Below, in pieces: positions 8,099 to 17,039 of a stretch of DNA of 51,791 nt; the stretch's first letter is position 1; each line of letters opens with the position of its first letter. Below the pieces are notes generated by a model, which had not been told where the DNA came from, ran no database searches, and saw only the letters and a list, made by a program, of their open reading frames with translations. Both the position numbers and the translations under genes were made by a program. Source of the DNA: Pseudomonadota bacterium (GTDB lineage: Bacteria; Pseudomonadota; Gammaproteobacteria; Halothiobacillales; Halothiobacillaceae); the NCBI GenBank assembly GCA_021795795.1, contig JAJYPA010000013.1:1-51791 (forward strand), read 5' to 3'.

Positions 8099-8789
8099 TG
8101 CAAAGCTGCCCTCCAATCAGACTCAGCCCATTCAAGGCGTGCTGTTCGACCTCGACGGAACCCTAATTGATACGGCACCCGATATGGCGCTTGCCCTCAA
8201 TCGCCTGAGATTGGAGTGCAACCTGCCCCCCTTGCCTTTCGATCAGATTCGCCCACAGGTCTCCAATGGCGCGCGGGGGCTGCTGGAAATCGGCTTTCAG
8301 CTCGGTCCGGATGATCAAGGCTTCGTTATTCTTCGTGACCGTTTCCTGCAGCTCTACCAGCAGGATATTGCGGGTGAAACCCGACTCTTCTCAGGGTTCG
8401 ATGAAGTGATTGACTGGTTGAATCAACAAGAAATGAACTGGGGCATCGTGACCAACAAGCCAGGTTTTTTAACCCGGCAACTGTTAAAGGCACTTGATAT
8501 CCAGCCCTTGGTAGTGATCGCGGGCGATGACCTGCTCCGGCGCAAACCCTTCCCCGACCAACTCATTTATGCCGCGGGACATCTACGGCTACCACCACAA
8601 CGCATCATGTATGTGGGCGACCATGAGCGCGACATACAAGCCAGCCGCGCCGCACATATGCCCTCGGCCGCCGTCCGTTGGGGTTATCTGGATGGAGAAC
8701 GCCCTATCGAGGACTGGCTGGCCGATGTCATACTGACAACTCCCACCGATCTGCTCGCCTTACTTTCGCCAACATCAAACCCACACTAA
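8088..8789 (+). CDS. HAD-family phosphatase (phosphoglycolate phosphatase Gph / MupP type)
   Basis: A 233-residue HAD hydrolase. Motif I LFDLDGTLIDTAPD carries the nucleophile and acid/base aspartates, motif II is VTNKPG, the motif III lysine is in RRKPFPDQ, and motif IV is VGDHERD. This subfamily covers phosphoglycolate phosphatase (2-phosphoglycolate clearance) and MupP (N-acetylmuramate-6-phosphate phosphatase). In Pseudomonas mupP directly follows ubiG, as here, which favours MupP; in an autotroph a Gph role would also make sense. Sequence alone does not decide. It overlaps ubiG by 11 nt. Confidence 0.85.
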   Translation: MRFDAKLPSNQTQPIQGVLFDLDGTLIDTAPDMALALNRLRLECNLPPLPFDQIRPQVSNGARGLLEIGFQLGPDDQGFVILRDRFLQLYQQDIAGETRLFSGFDEVIDWLNQQEMNWGIVTNKPGFLTRQLLKALDIQPLVVIAGDDLLRRKPFPDQLIYAAGHLRLPPQRIMYVGDHERDIQASRAAHMPSAAVRWGYLDGERPIEDWLADVILTTPTDLLALLSPTSNPH

Positions 8790-8821
8790 AAATCCACACT
8801 CAAAATTCAAGGCTGCAATCC

Positions 8822-9400
8822 ATGTCACGATCCGTACTCGAATTTCTACCATGGCCGATTTCAATTCATGACATACATCCTTCAGAGCCATTGGAGGGAT
8901 TCGCGGATCTCATGAGTTTCTACAGAGAACAGCTACCCCGACTGCGGCCCGGTCACCACAATCAGATCGGAGCTAGTGACCCGGCAAAAGCCGCTCAAAT
9001 CGATGGCCTGATCATGGCGCTCCTACTGGTGGATGGCTTGCTTTGCGCCCGGACGGATCATCAGGCAAACAAACCGCTGCGCCTGCCTGTGAATGAACTG
9101 GCCGAATACCGAGTGAATGCGGATCACTTCGAGCAACAAACAGTGGATTTCGCCTGGCGCCGCCTGTGCGAACGCCATATCCGTCGCAGCCGGGATTTAC
9201 TCCAGGCATCTGCCCTGTTGGGCAAGCCCTGGCTGTCTGGCATAACCTACCGTTTTTGTATTGCACGTACCGAGCAGGTACTCCGCGAGGTTCAAGTTGA
9301 TCCGGCCACCGCCTATACCGGCGGTAGAAGCCAGAAAATTATGGACCGGCTCACGGCGATGGTGCGAATTCTGTGGCGCACCCTCACCGGTCGCCGTTAA
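8822..9400 (+). CDS. Uncharacterised protein resembling a degenerate squalene/phytoene synthase-family domain
   Basis: A 192-residue protein. The stretch around residues 70-100 (LLLVDGLLCA.. then PLRLPVNELAEYRVNADHF) parallels the head-to-head prenyl synthase segment 'RDVxEDxxxGRxYLPxDELxRFGV', and the later RRSRDLLQAS..YRFCIARTEQVLREV parallels its C-terminal helices. Both aspartate-rich diphosphate-binding motifs are missing, as is the N-terminal third, so catalytic prenyl-synthase activity is unlikely. The family link is by eye only. The frame is open upstream to 8678, but ATG 8822 is the first good start after the previous gene. It lies 32 nt after the HAD gene, with a MITE-like element just after its stop. 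Confidence 0.6.
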   Translation: MSRSVLEFLPWPISIHDIHPSEPLEGFADLMSFYREQLPRLRPGHHNQIGASDPAKAAQIDGLIMALLLVDGLLCARTDHQANKPLRLPVNELAEYRVNADHFEQQTVDFAWRRLCERHIRRSRDLLQASALLGKPWLSGITYRFCIARTEQVLREVQVDPATAYTGGRSQKIMDRLTAMVRILWRTLTGRR

Positions 9401-9405
9401 AAAAA

Positions 9406-9674
9406 TAGTGTACTGTTTCGCTCTTGGAGGCACATTCAGCGAGTCGCTGGCCGATTAGATGCAAGGCGCGCTCGCGCCGCAATGGCCATCCCAATGCAAG
9501 CGAGCGCAACGCCGCAGATGATCGGCCAGCGGCTCGCCCGAAGGGAGTCCTCCGAATGTGCCATGACGGCGTTGCCGTGCTTGCCAAGGGTTTGGCCATT
9601 GCCTGCGCACGGCGCCTTGTCCTGACACATTCGGAGGACTCTGAAAGTACCTCCAAGAGCGAAACAGTACACTA
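9406..9674. mobile_element. MITE-like element with nested inverted repeats and TA target duplication
   Basis: Two 23-bp terminal inverted repeats match perfectly (9408-9430 beginning GTGTACTGTTTCGCTC, and 9650-9672). They are flanked on both sides by TA (9406-9407, 9673-9674), the target duplication of IS630/Tc1-mariner elements. The 265-bp body has no transposase. It contains two more inverted repeats: 9439-9455 with 9521-9537 (17 bp, one mismatch) and 9545-9560 with 9626-9641 (16 bp, perfect), plus smaller hairpins (GGCGCG/CGCGCC at 9465-9478; GCCGTGC/GCACGGC at 9574 and 9607). It begins 5 bp after the stop of the preceding gene and may act as a transcript-end structure for both convergent genes. 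Confidence 0.75.
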
Positions 9675-9699
9675 GCGCTGAGTTGGCATTGAGTGCCGT

Positions 9700-9882
9700 T
9701 TAAAAGTCATCCTCTATCAGCCGCTTGACGCGAGTCATCTCCAGCAGATCGTCAAGCCGACGACGGGCGTCCTTGTTCTCGACAGGTTTTACTTTTTCCA
9801 CTTCGGGTTCAGCATCGGCCGAATCTTCGGCATCCTCTTCCCAATGCTCGTTGAGATCGGAAATATCGTCGTCTTTACTCAT
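9700..9882 (-). CDS. PA3496-family small acidic protein
   Basis: A 60-residue protein: an acidic N-terminal half (SKDDDISDLNEHWEEDAED) and a C-terminal conserved-looking helix ARRRLDDLLEMTRVKRLIEDDF. The pattern RRRLE-LLE-R-LK-I-DDF matches the short PA3496 family (putative envelope integrity protein), whose function is not established. ATG 9882 is preceded by GAGGA with 8-nt spacing. A TATAAG about 45 bp upstream could be a -10 box. Confidence 0.72.
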   Translation of the reverse strand: MSKDDDISDLNEHWEEDAEDSADAEPEVEKVKPVENKDARRRLDDLLEMTRVKRLIEDDF

Positions 9883-10020
9883 AGTATATTCCTCAGGAAT
9901 TGATGGATTTTCGCAGCCTTATACCGTGTTTTTTTCAACTTGAGAAGAGGGGCTTTCGCCTTGACGGGAAAATTGTGATTTCCGCACCAACGATCCAATA
10001 CCACGCAAATGATGCGCACA

Positions 10021-10048
10021 AAAAAACCACCGGAGTAACCGGTGGTTT
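10021..10048 (-). terminator. Rho-independent terminator of the 10080-10349 gene
   Basis: AAACCACCGG (10024-10033) and CCGGTGGTTT (10039-10048) form a 10-bp stem with a 5-nt loop. On the minus strand it is followed by a run of T. It lies 32 nt past the stop of the small acidic protein gene. Confidence 0.85.
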
Positions 10049-10079
10049 CAAACGGGAAAATCAATTAATAATCAGATGA

Positions 10080-10349
10080 TTACTGCTCTTCTTCATCCAG
10101 ATCAAAGTCATCATCGTCTCCAATTTCCTCGATACGCTCAATATCCATGAAGCCTTCGATCTCGTCAGCAAACATAACAGCCGTTTCAGCCCACACCATG
10201 GGCCGCACTTCCGTGGAGAGAACGCCCTCTTCTTCAGTCTGTACCAGCGCAAAACAGGTCAAGGGCTCATAGCCGATGCCATCGTCCTCATCGCTGATCA
10301 GGGCGTACCAATCATCAGCAGGCATGATGCTCAAAATTTTCGAAGCCAT
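10080..10349 (-). CDS. Hypothetical small acidic protein
   Basis: An 89-residue protein that I do not recognise. It opens MASKILSIMPADDWYAL, contains a predicted beta-rich middle (CFALVQTEEEGVLSTEVRPMVW) and ends in a strongly acidic tail (GDDDDFDLDEEEQ). It is likely cytoplasmic; no signal peptide or membrane segment is visible. The frame includes ATG 10355, but AAGGAG is placed correctly (7 nt) for ATG 10349. It has its own intrinsic terminator and stands apart from the pyr genes by about 100 bp. Confidence 0.75.
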   Translation of the reverse strand: MASKILSIMPADDWYALISDEDDGIGYEPLTCFALVQTEEEGVLSTEVRPMVWAETAVMFADEIEGFMDIERIEEIGDDDDFDLDEEEQ

Positions 10350-10452
10350 CGTCATTCTCCTTAGGTGGTGGGGTGAAGGTGTTTGTGGTAATCATGTCTG
10401 CGACATATGACGCTTTCATGGCGTAGCTTCAGAGCAAAAATTCGAATCAATT

Positions 10453-11823
10453 TCAGGTAGCGAGTTCAAAAACCAGGCGGCCATTCACCCAGGTAGCACG
10501 GGTTTGATGACGAAAATCCCAACCGAAAAAAGGGGTATCGCGCCCGGCTGAACGCATCGTCGTCTCATCCAGAGTCCAGTAAGCATCGGGATCGATCAAT
10601 GTCACATCGGCCCGAGCGCCTACTGCAAGTCTACCCGAATCATTCAGACCGAACAGTTCGGCCGGACGACGCGTCAGCGCATCCAAGGCTCTGGCCAAAC
10701 TCAAACCCTCTTCGTCGACCAATTTGAGCACGAGCGGCAACAAGGTATCCAAACCGGAAATCCCGGGCTCCGTTGCCGGGAATGGCGCCAGCTTGGCATC
10801 GGTTTCGTGCGGTTGATGATCGGAAATCACGCAATCGATCGTGCCATCCGCCAAACCGGCACGCAGGGCATCCCGATCTCTCAAGCCACGTAAAGGTGGC
10901 TGAACATGCGTATTTCCACACAGCGCGTCCGTATCCATTTCGGACAGCCACAGGTGATGCGCACTCACGGATGCCGTTACCGGCAAGCCTTCCGCCTTGG
11001 CTTGGGCAATCATACGCACGCCCGCACGCGAAGAAAGATTGTTGATGTGGATGCGTGCGCCCGTTTCCGCCACCACCGCCAGCAACTGTGCAAGTGGTGC
11101 CGTTTCGGCAGATACGGGGATGCCCGGCAGGCCCAGTCGGGTGGCGATGACCCCTTCGTGCGCGCATCCACGCTTGCTCAGGGAGGGGTCTTCGGGCTGA
11201 ATCACGACCAGAATATCGAAGGTGGCGGCATACTCCAGCGCCCGGCGCAACAGACGCAAATCGCGCACGGGGTAATGGGCGTTGGACACGGCGACGCACC
11301 CGCCTTCGGTCAATTCGGCCATTTCCGCCAGCAATTCGCCCTTCAAACCTTGCGTAAGCGCACCGATCGCCACCACACGGGCACGACCGGACAATTGAGC
11401 CCGACGTTTGATAAAACGCGCCACGGCAATCGTATCGAGTACCGGATCAGTATCCGGCGGCATACAGACGGTTGTAATACCGCCCGCGACCGCTGCCAAT
11501 GTTTCCGTGGCGATCGTTGCCTTGTGTTCCAATCCGGGCTCGCGCAGGCGTGCCCAGCTATCGATGACACCTGGAATCAACCACAACCCCTTGGCATCAA
11601 TCTTTTGCATCTGTTCATGAGGAAACTGGCTTGGTGCATCACCTATACCCGCGATCCGGCCATCTGCCAGATACACATCAGCAATGCAATCAAGCTGGAC
11701 TGCCGGATCGAACACCCGCGCTCCCTGAATGAGCCAGGTGTCGCAATCAATACCCGGACGGCAACCCTCAGGGTGCCGGACAGGGTCGAGATCAATCCCA
11801 AGATTAGGTGGATTTTGAATCAT
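10453..11823 (-). CDS. Non-catalytic dihydroorotase-like protein PyrC'
   Basis: A 456-residue amidohydrolase-fold protein of the dihydroorotase family, C-terminal partner of PyrB in an ATGA overlap (11820-11823). The metal-binding HxH after the first strand is lost: the usual D-x-H-x-H-LREPG reads [10 protein letters not shown] (residues 88-97). The later histidines are also replaced (Q209 in IQPED; N262 in HINNLSS). In Pseudomonas an equivalent inactive PyrC' is required for assembly of the aspartate transcarbamoylase dodecamer, and the same structural role is inferred here. A true catalytic dihydroorotase must be encoded elsewhere. Confidence 0.9.
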   Translation of the reverse strand: MIQNPPNLGIDLDPVRHPEGCRPGIDCDTWLIQGARVFDPAVQLDCIADVYLADGRIAGIGDAPSQFPHEQMQKIDAKGLWLIPGVIDSWARLREPGLEHKATIATETLAAVAGGITTVCMPPDTDPVLDTIAVARFIKRRAQLSGRARVVAIGALTQGLKGELLAEMAELTEGGCVAVSNAHYPVRDLRLLRRALEYAATFDILVVIQPEDPSLSKRGCAHEGVIATRLGLPGIPVSAETAPLAQLLAVVAETGARIHINNLSSRAGVRMIAQAKAEGLPVTASVSAHHLWLSEMDTDALCGNTHVQPPLRGLRDRDALRAGLADGTIDCVISDHQPHETDAKLAPFPATEPGISGLDTLLPLVLKLVDEEGLSLARALDALTRRPAELFGLNDSGRLAVGARADVTLIDPDAYWTLDETTMRSAGRDTPFFGWDFRHQTRATWVNGRLVFELAT

Positions 11824-12821
11824 GATTCAGCACTCATGCACAACGCCATCACGGCCATACGTACGCCAATACCGTTGGAAACTTGTTCGAGGATGACGGA
11901 TTGCGGGCCGTCTGCAACGCGGGATTCGATTTCGACCCCGCGATTGGCTGGCCCCGGATGCATCACAATCGCATTCGGCTTGGCCCATCTTAGTTTTTCT
12001 TCCGTCAGACCGTACAGGCGATAGAACTCCTGCTCAGTCGGCAAAAGGCCGCCTTCCATGCGTTCGCGTTGCAAACGCAACATGATGATGACATCCACGT
12101 CTTTCAAACCTTGGCGCATATCGTGGAATACGCGCACACCCATCGGTTCAATGTCGTTCGGAATTAGGGTGCGCGGGCCAATCACACGCAACTCGCCAAC
12201 GTTGAGCGAGTTGAAGGCGTGAATCTGGGAACGGGCCACACGAGAGTGCTTCACATCGCCGACAATCGCAATGCGCAGGGGTGCGAAATCGCCTTTGATT
12301 CGGCGGATCGTGAACGCATCAAGCAGCGCTTGGGTCGGATGTGCATGCCAACCATCCCCCGCATTCAGAACGGAAACGTGTGGCGCGACATGCCGGGCCA
12401 TGAAATGAGCCGCGCCGGATTGTTCATGGCGCACCACAAACATGTCCGCCTGCATGGCTTCGATATTGCGCAACGTATCCAACAAACTTTCACCCTTGGT
12501 GGTTGCCGAGGTGGAAAGATTGATGTTCAACACGTCGGCTGACAATCGTTTGGCTGCCAACTCGAAGGTCGTGCGCGTGCGCGTGGATGACTCGAAGAAC
12601 AGATTCACCACCGTGCGCCCGCGTAACAGTGGGACCTTCTTGATTTCACGATCTGTTACCGACATGAAGTTTTCAGCCGTATCGAGAATCCGTGTAATCC
12701 AGGTCGGACCAAGACCTTCGATGGTCAGCAAATGCTTGAGATGCCCCTGCGCATCGAACTGGATTGCCCAGGGATCAGTCACCAGTTTGGGCATACTCGG
12801 ACGCACAAAATTGACGGCCAT
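11820..12821 (-). CDS. pyrB: Aspartate carbamoyltransferase catalytic subunit
   Basis: A 333-residue class-A-type aspartate transcarbamoylase: carbamoyl phosphate plus aspartate to carbamoylaspartate in pyrimidine synthesis. The carbamoyl-phosphate site [15 protein letters not shown], the loop [21 protein letters not shown] and [12 protein letters not shown] are all present. The N-terminal extension and lack of a pyrI partner fit the PyrB-PyrC' holoenzyme of pseudomonads. The start overlaps the pyrR stop by one base and the gene overlaps pyrC' by ATGA, so all three are translationally coupled. Confidence 0.95.
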   Translation of the reverse strand: MAVNFVRPSMPKLVTDPWAIQFDAQGHLKHLLTIEGLGPTWITRILDTAENFMSVTDREIKKVPLLRGRTVVNLFFESSTRTRTTFELAAKRLSADVLNINLSTSATTKGESLLDTLRNIEAMQADMFVVRHEQSGAAHFMARHVAPHVSVLNAGDGWHAHPTQALLDAFTIRRIKGDFAPLRIAIVGDVKHSRVARSQIHAFNSLNVGELRVIGPRTLIPNDIEPMGVRVFHDMRQGLKDVDVIIMLRLQRERMEGGLLPTEQEFYRLYGLTEEKLRWAKPNAIVMHPGPANRGVEIESRVADGPQSVILEQVSNGIGVRMAVMALCMSAES

Positions 12822-13369
12822 CAGGCATTTTCCTCACGAGTCACAATATTCGCGATCAAGGGATCCGGGCCATCAACATGAATTTGCTGGTCGGCGGCAA
12901 GGTGCACGCGCTGCCCGACCGTATCTGCCGTAATCGGAAGTTCACGGCCATCGCGCTCGAACAGCACCACAAGCCAGATACGCGCAGGGCGGCCATAATC
13001 GAACAGCTCATTCATGGCCGCGCGAATGGTACGACCGGTATACAGCACATCGTCGACCAGAATAATGTCACGACCGTCGATATCAGCAGGTAAATGCGAC
13101 GGCGAGACCTGCGGATGCAGGCCCAGGGTATCAAAATCGTCCCGATAAAACGTGATATTCAGCTTGCCCAGCGGCTCGGCCAGCTTCATGCACTGGTGCA
13201 ATGCTTCTGCCACCCAAACACCACCAGTGTGGATGCCCACCATCAGCGGATTGTTTAATTTCCCCTGATCGACCGCCTGCTTCAACTCGGAAAAACACGA
13301 GTCAATCAATAAATCAACCGACTTGATTTCAGGGCCGGATGTACGGCCAGATGAACAACTGGATGTCAT
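12821..13369 (-). CDS. pyrR: Bifunctional pyr operon regulator / uracil phosphoribosyltransferase PyrR
   Basis: A 182-residue PRTase-fold protein. The PRPP-binding motif [19 protein letters not shown] is intact and [14 protein letters not shown] precedes it. PyrR homologues bind pyrimidine mRNA leaders in Firmicutes; in gammaproteobacteria the RNA-binding role is less clear and uracil salvage or regulation through pyrBC' is inferred. I see no classic PyrR-binding loop upstream. ATG 13369 is used; the N-terminal dozen residues (Ser-rich) are not conserved-looking. It sits between ruvX and pyrB. Confidence 0.9.
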   Translation of the reverse strand: MTSSCSSGRTSGPEIKSVDLLIDSCFSELKQAVDQGKLNNPLMVGIHTGGVWVAEALHQCMKLAEPLGKLNITFYRDDFDTLGLHPQVSPSHLPADIDGRDIILVDDVLYTGRTIRAAMNELFDYGRPARIWLVVLFERDGRELPITADTVGQRVHLAADQQIHVDGPDPLIANIVTREENA

Positions 13370-13386
13370 GTGTAGGTACCGTTTGC

Positions 13387-13881
13387 TTAGGGTGCGGTAG
13401 GAGATTCCCCAAAAGACTCTCCGGGATTCTCCGACGATTGCACCGAACTTTGACTGAAAAATGTTTCCAGAATGATGGCAGCAGCCTGAGCATCGATCAT
13501 GCCGGGCGATTTTTTTACCTTATTCTTGCCAAGACGAGCGGTAAGCAGCATCTGGGCATTTTCGGAACTCAGGCGCTCATCAACATAACGAACCGGCAGG
13601 TTAAAACGCCCTTCCAGCCTGCGACCGAAGCGACGGATAAACTCGGCGACGGGATAGGTCTCGCCCGAATCCATTACCGGCCAACCCAGCACGAGACCAA
13701 CCGGACGCCATTCATCCAGCAAACGCCCGATGACATCCCATTGGATCTGATGCGCGTTGCGATGATGCAGCGTAGTCAATGGGCGTGCACTGCCCAACAT
13801 TTGCTCACCCACGGCAACACCGACACGCCATCCTCCATAGTCGAATGCCAGCCAGGTTCCGGGCGCGGCCGAAGTCGTCAT
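13387..13881 (-). CDS. ruvX: Putative pre-16S rRNA nuclease / Holliday junction resolvase-like YqgF
   Basis: A 164-residue RNase H-fold protein. The first acidic strand reads WLAFDYGGWRVGVAVGE with the key Asp, then VLGWPVMDSGE, and YVDERLSSENAQ, then IDAQAAAIILE with the C-terminal acidic residue. The E. coli protein matures the 5' end of 16S rRNA. It lies 17 nt after yqgE and 17 nt before pyrR, the conserved yqgE-yqgF pair of gammaproteobacteria. The C-terminal tail after residue 150 is Ser/Glu-rich and probably disordered. Confidence 0.9.
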   Translation of the reverse strand: MTTSAAPGTWLAFDYGGWRVGVAVGEQMLGSARPLTTLHHRNAHQIQWDVIGRLLDEWRPVGLVLGWPVMDSGETYPVAEFIRRFGRRLEGRFNLPVRYVDERLSSENAQMLLTARLGKNKVKKSPGMIDAQAAAIILETFFSQSSVQSSENPGESFGESPTAP

Positions 13882-13898
13882 GGCGATTCGCGTCTTAC

Positions 13899-14549
13899 TC
13901 AGGCGTGACCGGCTTCACCGGACAGCAGGTTCATATCGACACCCAAACTCCGTGCCGCTGCGGCCCAACGCTCCTCGACCGGATAATCGAAGATCAGCTC
14001 CGTCTTCGCCGCAACGGTCAACCAGGTATTGTCTGCCAGTTCCTGCTCGAGTTGCCCTTCGGACCATCCCGAATAGCCGAGGGCGATCACGGCGCGCGCG
14101 GGGCCAGCGCCATCGGCCAAAGCCTGCAAAATGTCTTTGGAGGTCGTGAGGCCGATTTCATCGGTAATTTCCAGCGTCGATTCCCAGCCACCATGCGGTG
14201 TATGCAACACAAAACCACGTTCCAGCGCGACTGGGCCGCCCATGAACACGGGCCGACTGCGAATGGACGGGTTGGAGCAGGAAATTTTCATGTGATCGAA
14301 AATATCTCCCAAGGTGACGTCCAGCGGACGATTGATGGTGATGCCCATCGCACCTTCTTCATTGTGCTCACAAACGTAGGTCACACTATGGTTGAAGTTC
14401 GGATCGTCCAGACTGGGCATGGCGATCAGCAACTGGTTTTTCAACTGAATGGGATCGGTAAAGCTGATCGTCGAGATGCTAGCAGGCCGCCTATCCTGCC
14501 CCTCGGTATTTGGTTTTGGCGTATGGTCTTCGGAAGGAAATTTAATCAT
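13899..14549 (-). CDS. UPF0301/AlgH family protein YqgE
   Basis: A 216-residue member of the YqgE/AlgH family. Family marks are LKNQLLIAMPSLDDPNFNHSVTYVCEHNEEGAMGITINRPLD split across residues 36-77, then FMGGPVALERGFVLH and VALGYSGWSEGQLEQEL. AlgH influences alginate and virulence regulation in Pseudomonas, but the biochemical function is unknown. A polar 30-residue N-terminal extension precedes the conserved part. It is probably transcribed from upstream rluB through to pyrC'. Confidence 0.9.
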   Translation of the reverse strand: MIKFPSEDHTPKPNTEGQDRRPASISTISFTDPIQLKNQLLIAMPSLDDPNFNHSVTYVCEHNEEGAMGITINRPLDVTLGDIFDHMKISCSNPSIRSRPVFMGGPVALERGFVLHTPHGGWESTLEITDEIGLTTSKDILQALADGAGPARAVIALGYSGWSEGQLEQELADNTWLTVAAKTELIFDYPVEERWAAAARSLGVDMNLLSGEAGHA

Positions 14550-14625
14550 TGTTGAATGATAGACTCGCGCCGCCGGTTAAGGAAGCCCTGCGTGATGCCC
14601 CCCGACGAGCAACACCTGCAGATGC

Positions 14626-15750
14626 TTACCTGCCGCGAGAAGGCTTCCGCCCAGGAGCGGGAGTGCGCGCCGTTCCCTGTCGCTCCCGACGGATCGGCTT
14701 GCCACCGGCACGCGCGGGCTTGCTGCGCTTGTCAGGGCCTGCTTCTGCCCCTTGAGGACGTGCGCGAGACAGAACCGGTCGAGATTCACCTGGTCGAGCT
14801 TCTCCGGGCTGACTCATACGGGTTTTTACTCGTTCAATAGGACGAGCGGCCGGTCGGTTGGCGGTAGCGGCATCCTCTTGCGCCTGCGCGCGGGCAGGAA
14901 CGCGAAACGGTTCGGCAGGCCGTTTGGCGACCGTGCCGGTTTGCACACGCGCCCGATAAGGCTTCAGCGCGCGCCGCTTGGTGTCTTCATCCTGCACTTT
15001 GCGACGGGTTTCAGGGCGAAGGCCCACCAGTTTGACCAACGCATCTTCCATTTCTGGCGGCAGATCCTGCGCACGCCCCGGCTTGAGGCGTGGTGGCAAC
15101 GGAATGCCCGCGTAACTGATGCGGATCAAACGGGAAACCACGGCGCCCACGGCTTCAATCATGCGGCGAATTTCACGATTCCGCCCCTCACGTAGGGTCA
15201 CGTGATACCAGCGGTTCACCCCAGTGCCGCCGGCGTCACTGAGTTGATCAAACTTGGCAGGACCGTCATCTAACTGAACTTCGGTAGTCAACTGCTTGAT
15301 CTGATCCTCTGTCAAGCCACCCAGCACACGCACGGCATAGGTGCGCTCGATCTGGTGACTCGGGTGCATCAAGCGGTTGGCCAGTTCGCCATCGTTCGTC
15401 GCCAGCAGCAGACCGGATGTATTGAAATCCAGGCGGCCAACCGTAATCCAACGCCCCTGACGAATGGCGGGGAGCGCGGCGAACACAGTCGGGCGGCCTT
15501 CCGGATCGGAGGTGGAAGTGATCTCGCCTTCAGGCTTGTGATAAATAATGACCCGTCGGATCGGCTCTTCGTCGGATGCCGTGATTTTCTGCCCGCGCAC
15601 ATCGATGACATCGCCGATCCCGGCCACATCGCCCAATTGGGCCGTGACACCATTGAGTTTCACCTCGCCCGCACTGATCCAGCCTTCGATCATGCGACGG
15701 GAGCCGAGTCCCTGAGTGGCCAGGATTTTTTGCAGGCGTTGTTTGCTCAC
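14626..15750 (-). CDS. rluB: 23S rRNA pseudouridine synthase RluB (RsuA family)
   Basis: A protein of about 374 residues. An N-terminal S4 domain (SKQRLQKILATQGLGSRR..GWISAGEVKLNG) precedes the RsuA-type catalytic core: GRLDFNTSGLLLATNDG carries the catalytic Asp, followed by LREGRNREIRRMIEAVG. A long Arg/Ala/Pro-rich basic tail of about 120 residues follows and probably contacts rRNA. It makes pseudouridine 2605 in 23S rRNA (E. coli numbering). I prefer GTG 15750 because family members start one or two residues before the S4 motif; the frame continues to TTG 15792. It diverges from mlaE. Confidence 0.9.
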   Translation of the reverse strand: MSKQRLQKILATQGLGSRRMIEGWISAGEVKLNGVTAQLGDVAGIGDVIDVRGQKITASDEEPIRRVIIYHKPEGEITSTSDPEGRPTVFAALPAIRQGRWITVGRLDFNTSGLLLATNDGELANRLMHPSHQIERTYAVRVLGGLTEDQIKQLTTEVQLDDGPAKFDQLSDAGGTGVNRWYHVTLREGRNREIRRMIEAVGAVVSRLIRISYAGIPLPPRLKPGRAQDLPPEMEDALVKLVGLRPETRRKVQDEDTKRRALKPYRARVQTGTVAKRPAEPFRVPARAQAQEDAATANRPAARPIERVKTRMSQPGEARPGESRPVLSRARPQGAEAGPDKRSKPARAGGKPIRRERQGTARTPAPGRKPSRGR

Positions 15751-15874
15751 GCGGTAGTTCTCTTTACGTGCTTGGCGAAGCGTATTCACCAATTTTGATT
15801 GCTTGATCGGACAGGTTTTCGGGGGAATGATAAGCTCCTAACCAATCATCACCAAGAGATACCGACGCAAGCCC

Positions 15875-17038
15875 ATGACAACAGCGGCCGAAACGATCAT
15901 TCCAGCCACTGCGACGCCCCAGGTTCGCTGGCTCCACGACGAGCACATGGGTGTTCAGCAGAACGCGGTGCTGCTGCTCAGTGGCGACTGGACGATCCGC
16001 AGCCTGAACCACGTGCCGAAGGTCGACACCCCGGTCAAAGAGGGCGCGAAACCGCAAATCGTATTGCGCAGCGAAATGACTGCTTTCGATGGCTCCGCCG
16101 CACTGGTGCTCGCGCGCTGGATCAGGCAGTGGCGTGCAGCGGGCCTGACGGTTGACCTCTCGGAATTTCCCTCACGCGAAACCGGCCTGCTCACGCTGCT
16201 GGACGAACGACTCGTCGATTCCACACCTTCGCCTATACACAAGCCGTCCCTGTTAGCGCGATTGGGCGAAGTGGCCGTTGACCAATGGCATGAAGCAAAA
16301 TCATTCCTGTCATTCCTGGGCGAACTGGTCTGGCGTGGATTTCCGCTATTGCTGGCCTTCTGGCGCATCCGCTGGCGCGCCGTCCTATCCGAAATTGAAG
16401 CTGCCGGAGTGCGGGCGCTCGGGATTGTCGGCCTGTTGTCGTTCATGATCGGGATGGTGATGGCCTATCAGGGCGGCGCCACCCTCGAAAACTACGGGGC
16501 AAACGTCCTGATCGTCAATCTCGTGGGCATCATCACCCTGCGAGAAATGGGGCCGTTGCTCGCGGCGATCATCGTGGCCGGTCGTACCGGCTCATCCTAT
16601 ACCGCTCAACTCGGCACGATGCGCATCACCGAGGAAATCGATGCGCTGCGTGCCATTGGCGTGCCGCCGTTCGAGATTCTGATTTTCCCCAAGGTGCTGG
16701 CGCTGGCACTGACACTGCCCCTGCTTTCGGTATTCGCCGATCTCATGGGTCTGCTCGGTGGCGCCGTCGTCGCCAATTACGGATACGGTGTCTCGTTCTC
16801 CGTCTTTTTCCAGCGAATGCCGGAAGTCGTATCGCTCACCACGCTCTGGCTGGGGCTGATCAAGGCACCGGTGTTCGCCATCGTCATCGCGCTGATCGGC
16901 TGCATGCAGGGCTTGCGCGTCCGGGGCAGCGCGGCGGAAGTAGGTCGCGCGACGACCGTGAGTGTCGTGCAGGCCATTTTCATGGTCATCGTCATCGATG
17001 CGGCGTTTTCCGTGCTCTACAACCTGATGGGTTACTGA
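15875..17038 (+). CDS. mlaE: STAS domain fused to MlaE-type ABC lipid transporter permease
   Basis: A 387-residue inner-membrane permease. Residues about 30-120 look like a STAS/MlaB-type domain (LSGDWTIRSLN.. SEMTAFDGSAALVLARWI), fused ahead of the MlaE permease, whose conserved regions are FMIGMVMAYQGG, REMGPLLAAIIVAGRTGSSYTAQLGTM, and EIDALRAIGVPP. About five membrane segments follow. It forms the membrane core of a phospholipid transport complex that keeps outer-membrane asymmetry. MlaB, normally separate, is thus built into the permease. mlaF starts one base after the stop. Confidence 0.92.
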   Translation: MTTAAETIIPATATPQVRWLHDEHMGVQQNAVLLLSGDWTIRSLNHVPKVDTPVKEGAKPQIVLRSEMTAFDGSAALVLARWIRQWRAAGLTVDLSEFPSRETGLLTLLDERLVDSTPSPIHKPSLLARLGEVAVDQWHEAKSFLSFLGELVWRGFPLLLAFWRIRWRAVLSEIEAAGVRALGIVGLLSFMIGMVMAYQGGATLENYGANVLIVNLVGIITLREMGPLLAAIIVAGRTGSSYTAQLGTMRITEEIDALRAIGVPPFEILIFPKVLALALTLPLLSVFADLMGLLGGAVVANYGYGVSFSVFFQRMPEVVSLTTLWLGLIKAPVFAIVIALIGCMQGLRVRGSAAEVGRATTVSVVQAIFMVIVIDAAFSVLYNLMGY

Positions 17039-17039
17039 A

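Noticed and set aside
9424..9675. Open frames on both strands inside the MITE-like element
   Set aside because: They span the inverted repeats, have no RBS and no recognisable motif; they arise from the palindromic structure.
10906..12024. Open frame antisense to pyrC' and pyrB
   Set aside because: No recognisable domain; shadow of the pyr genes.
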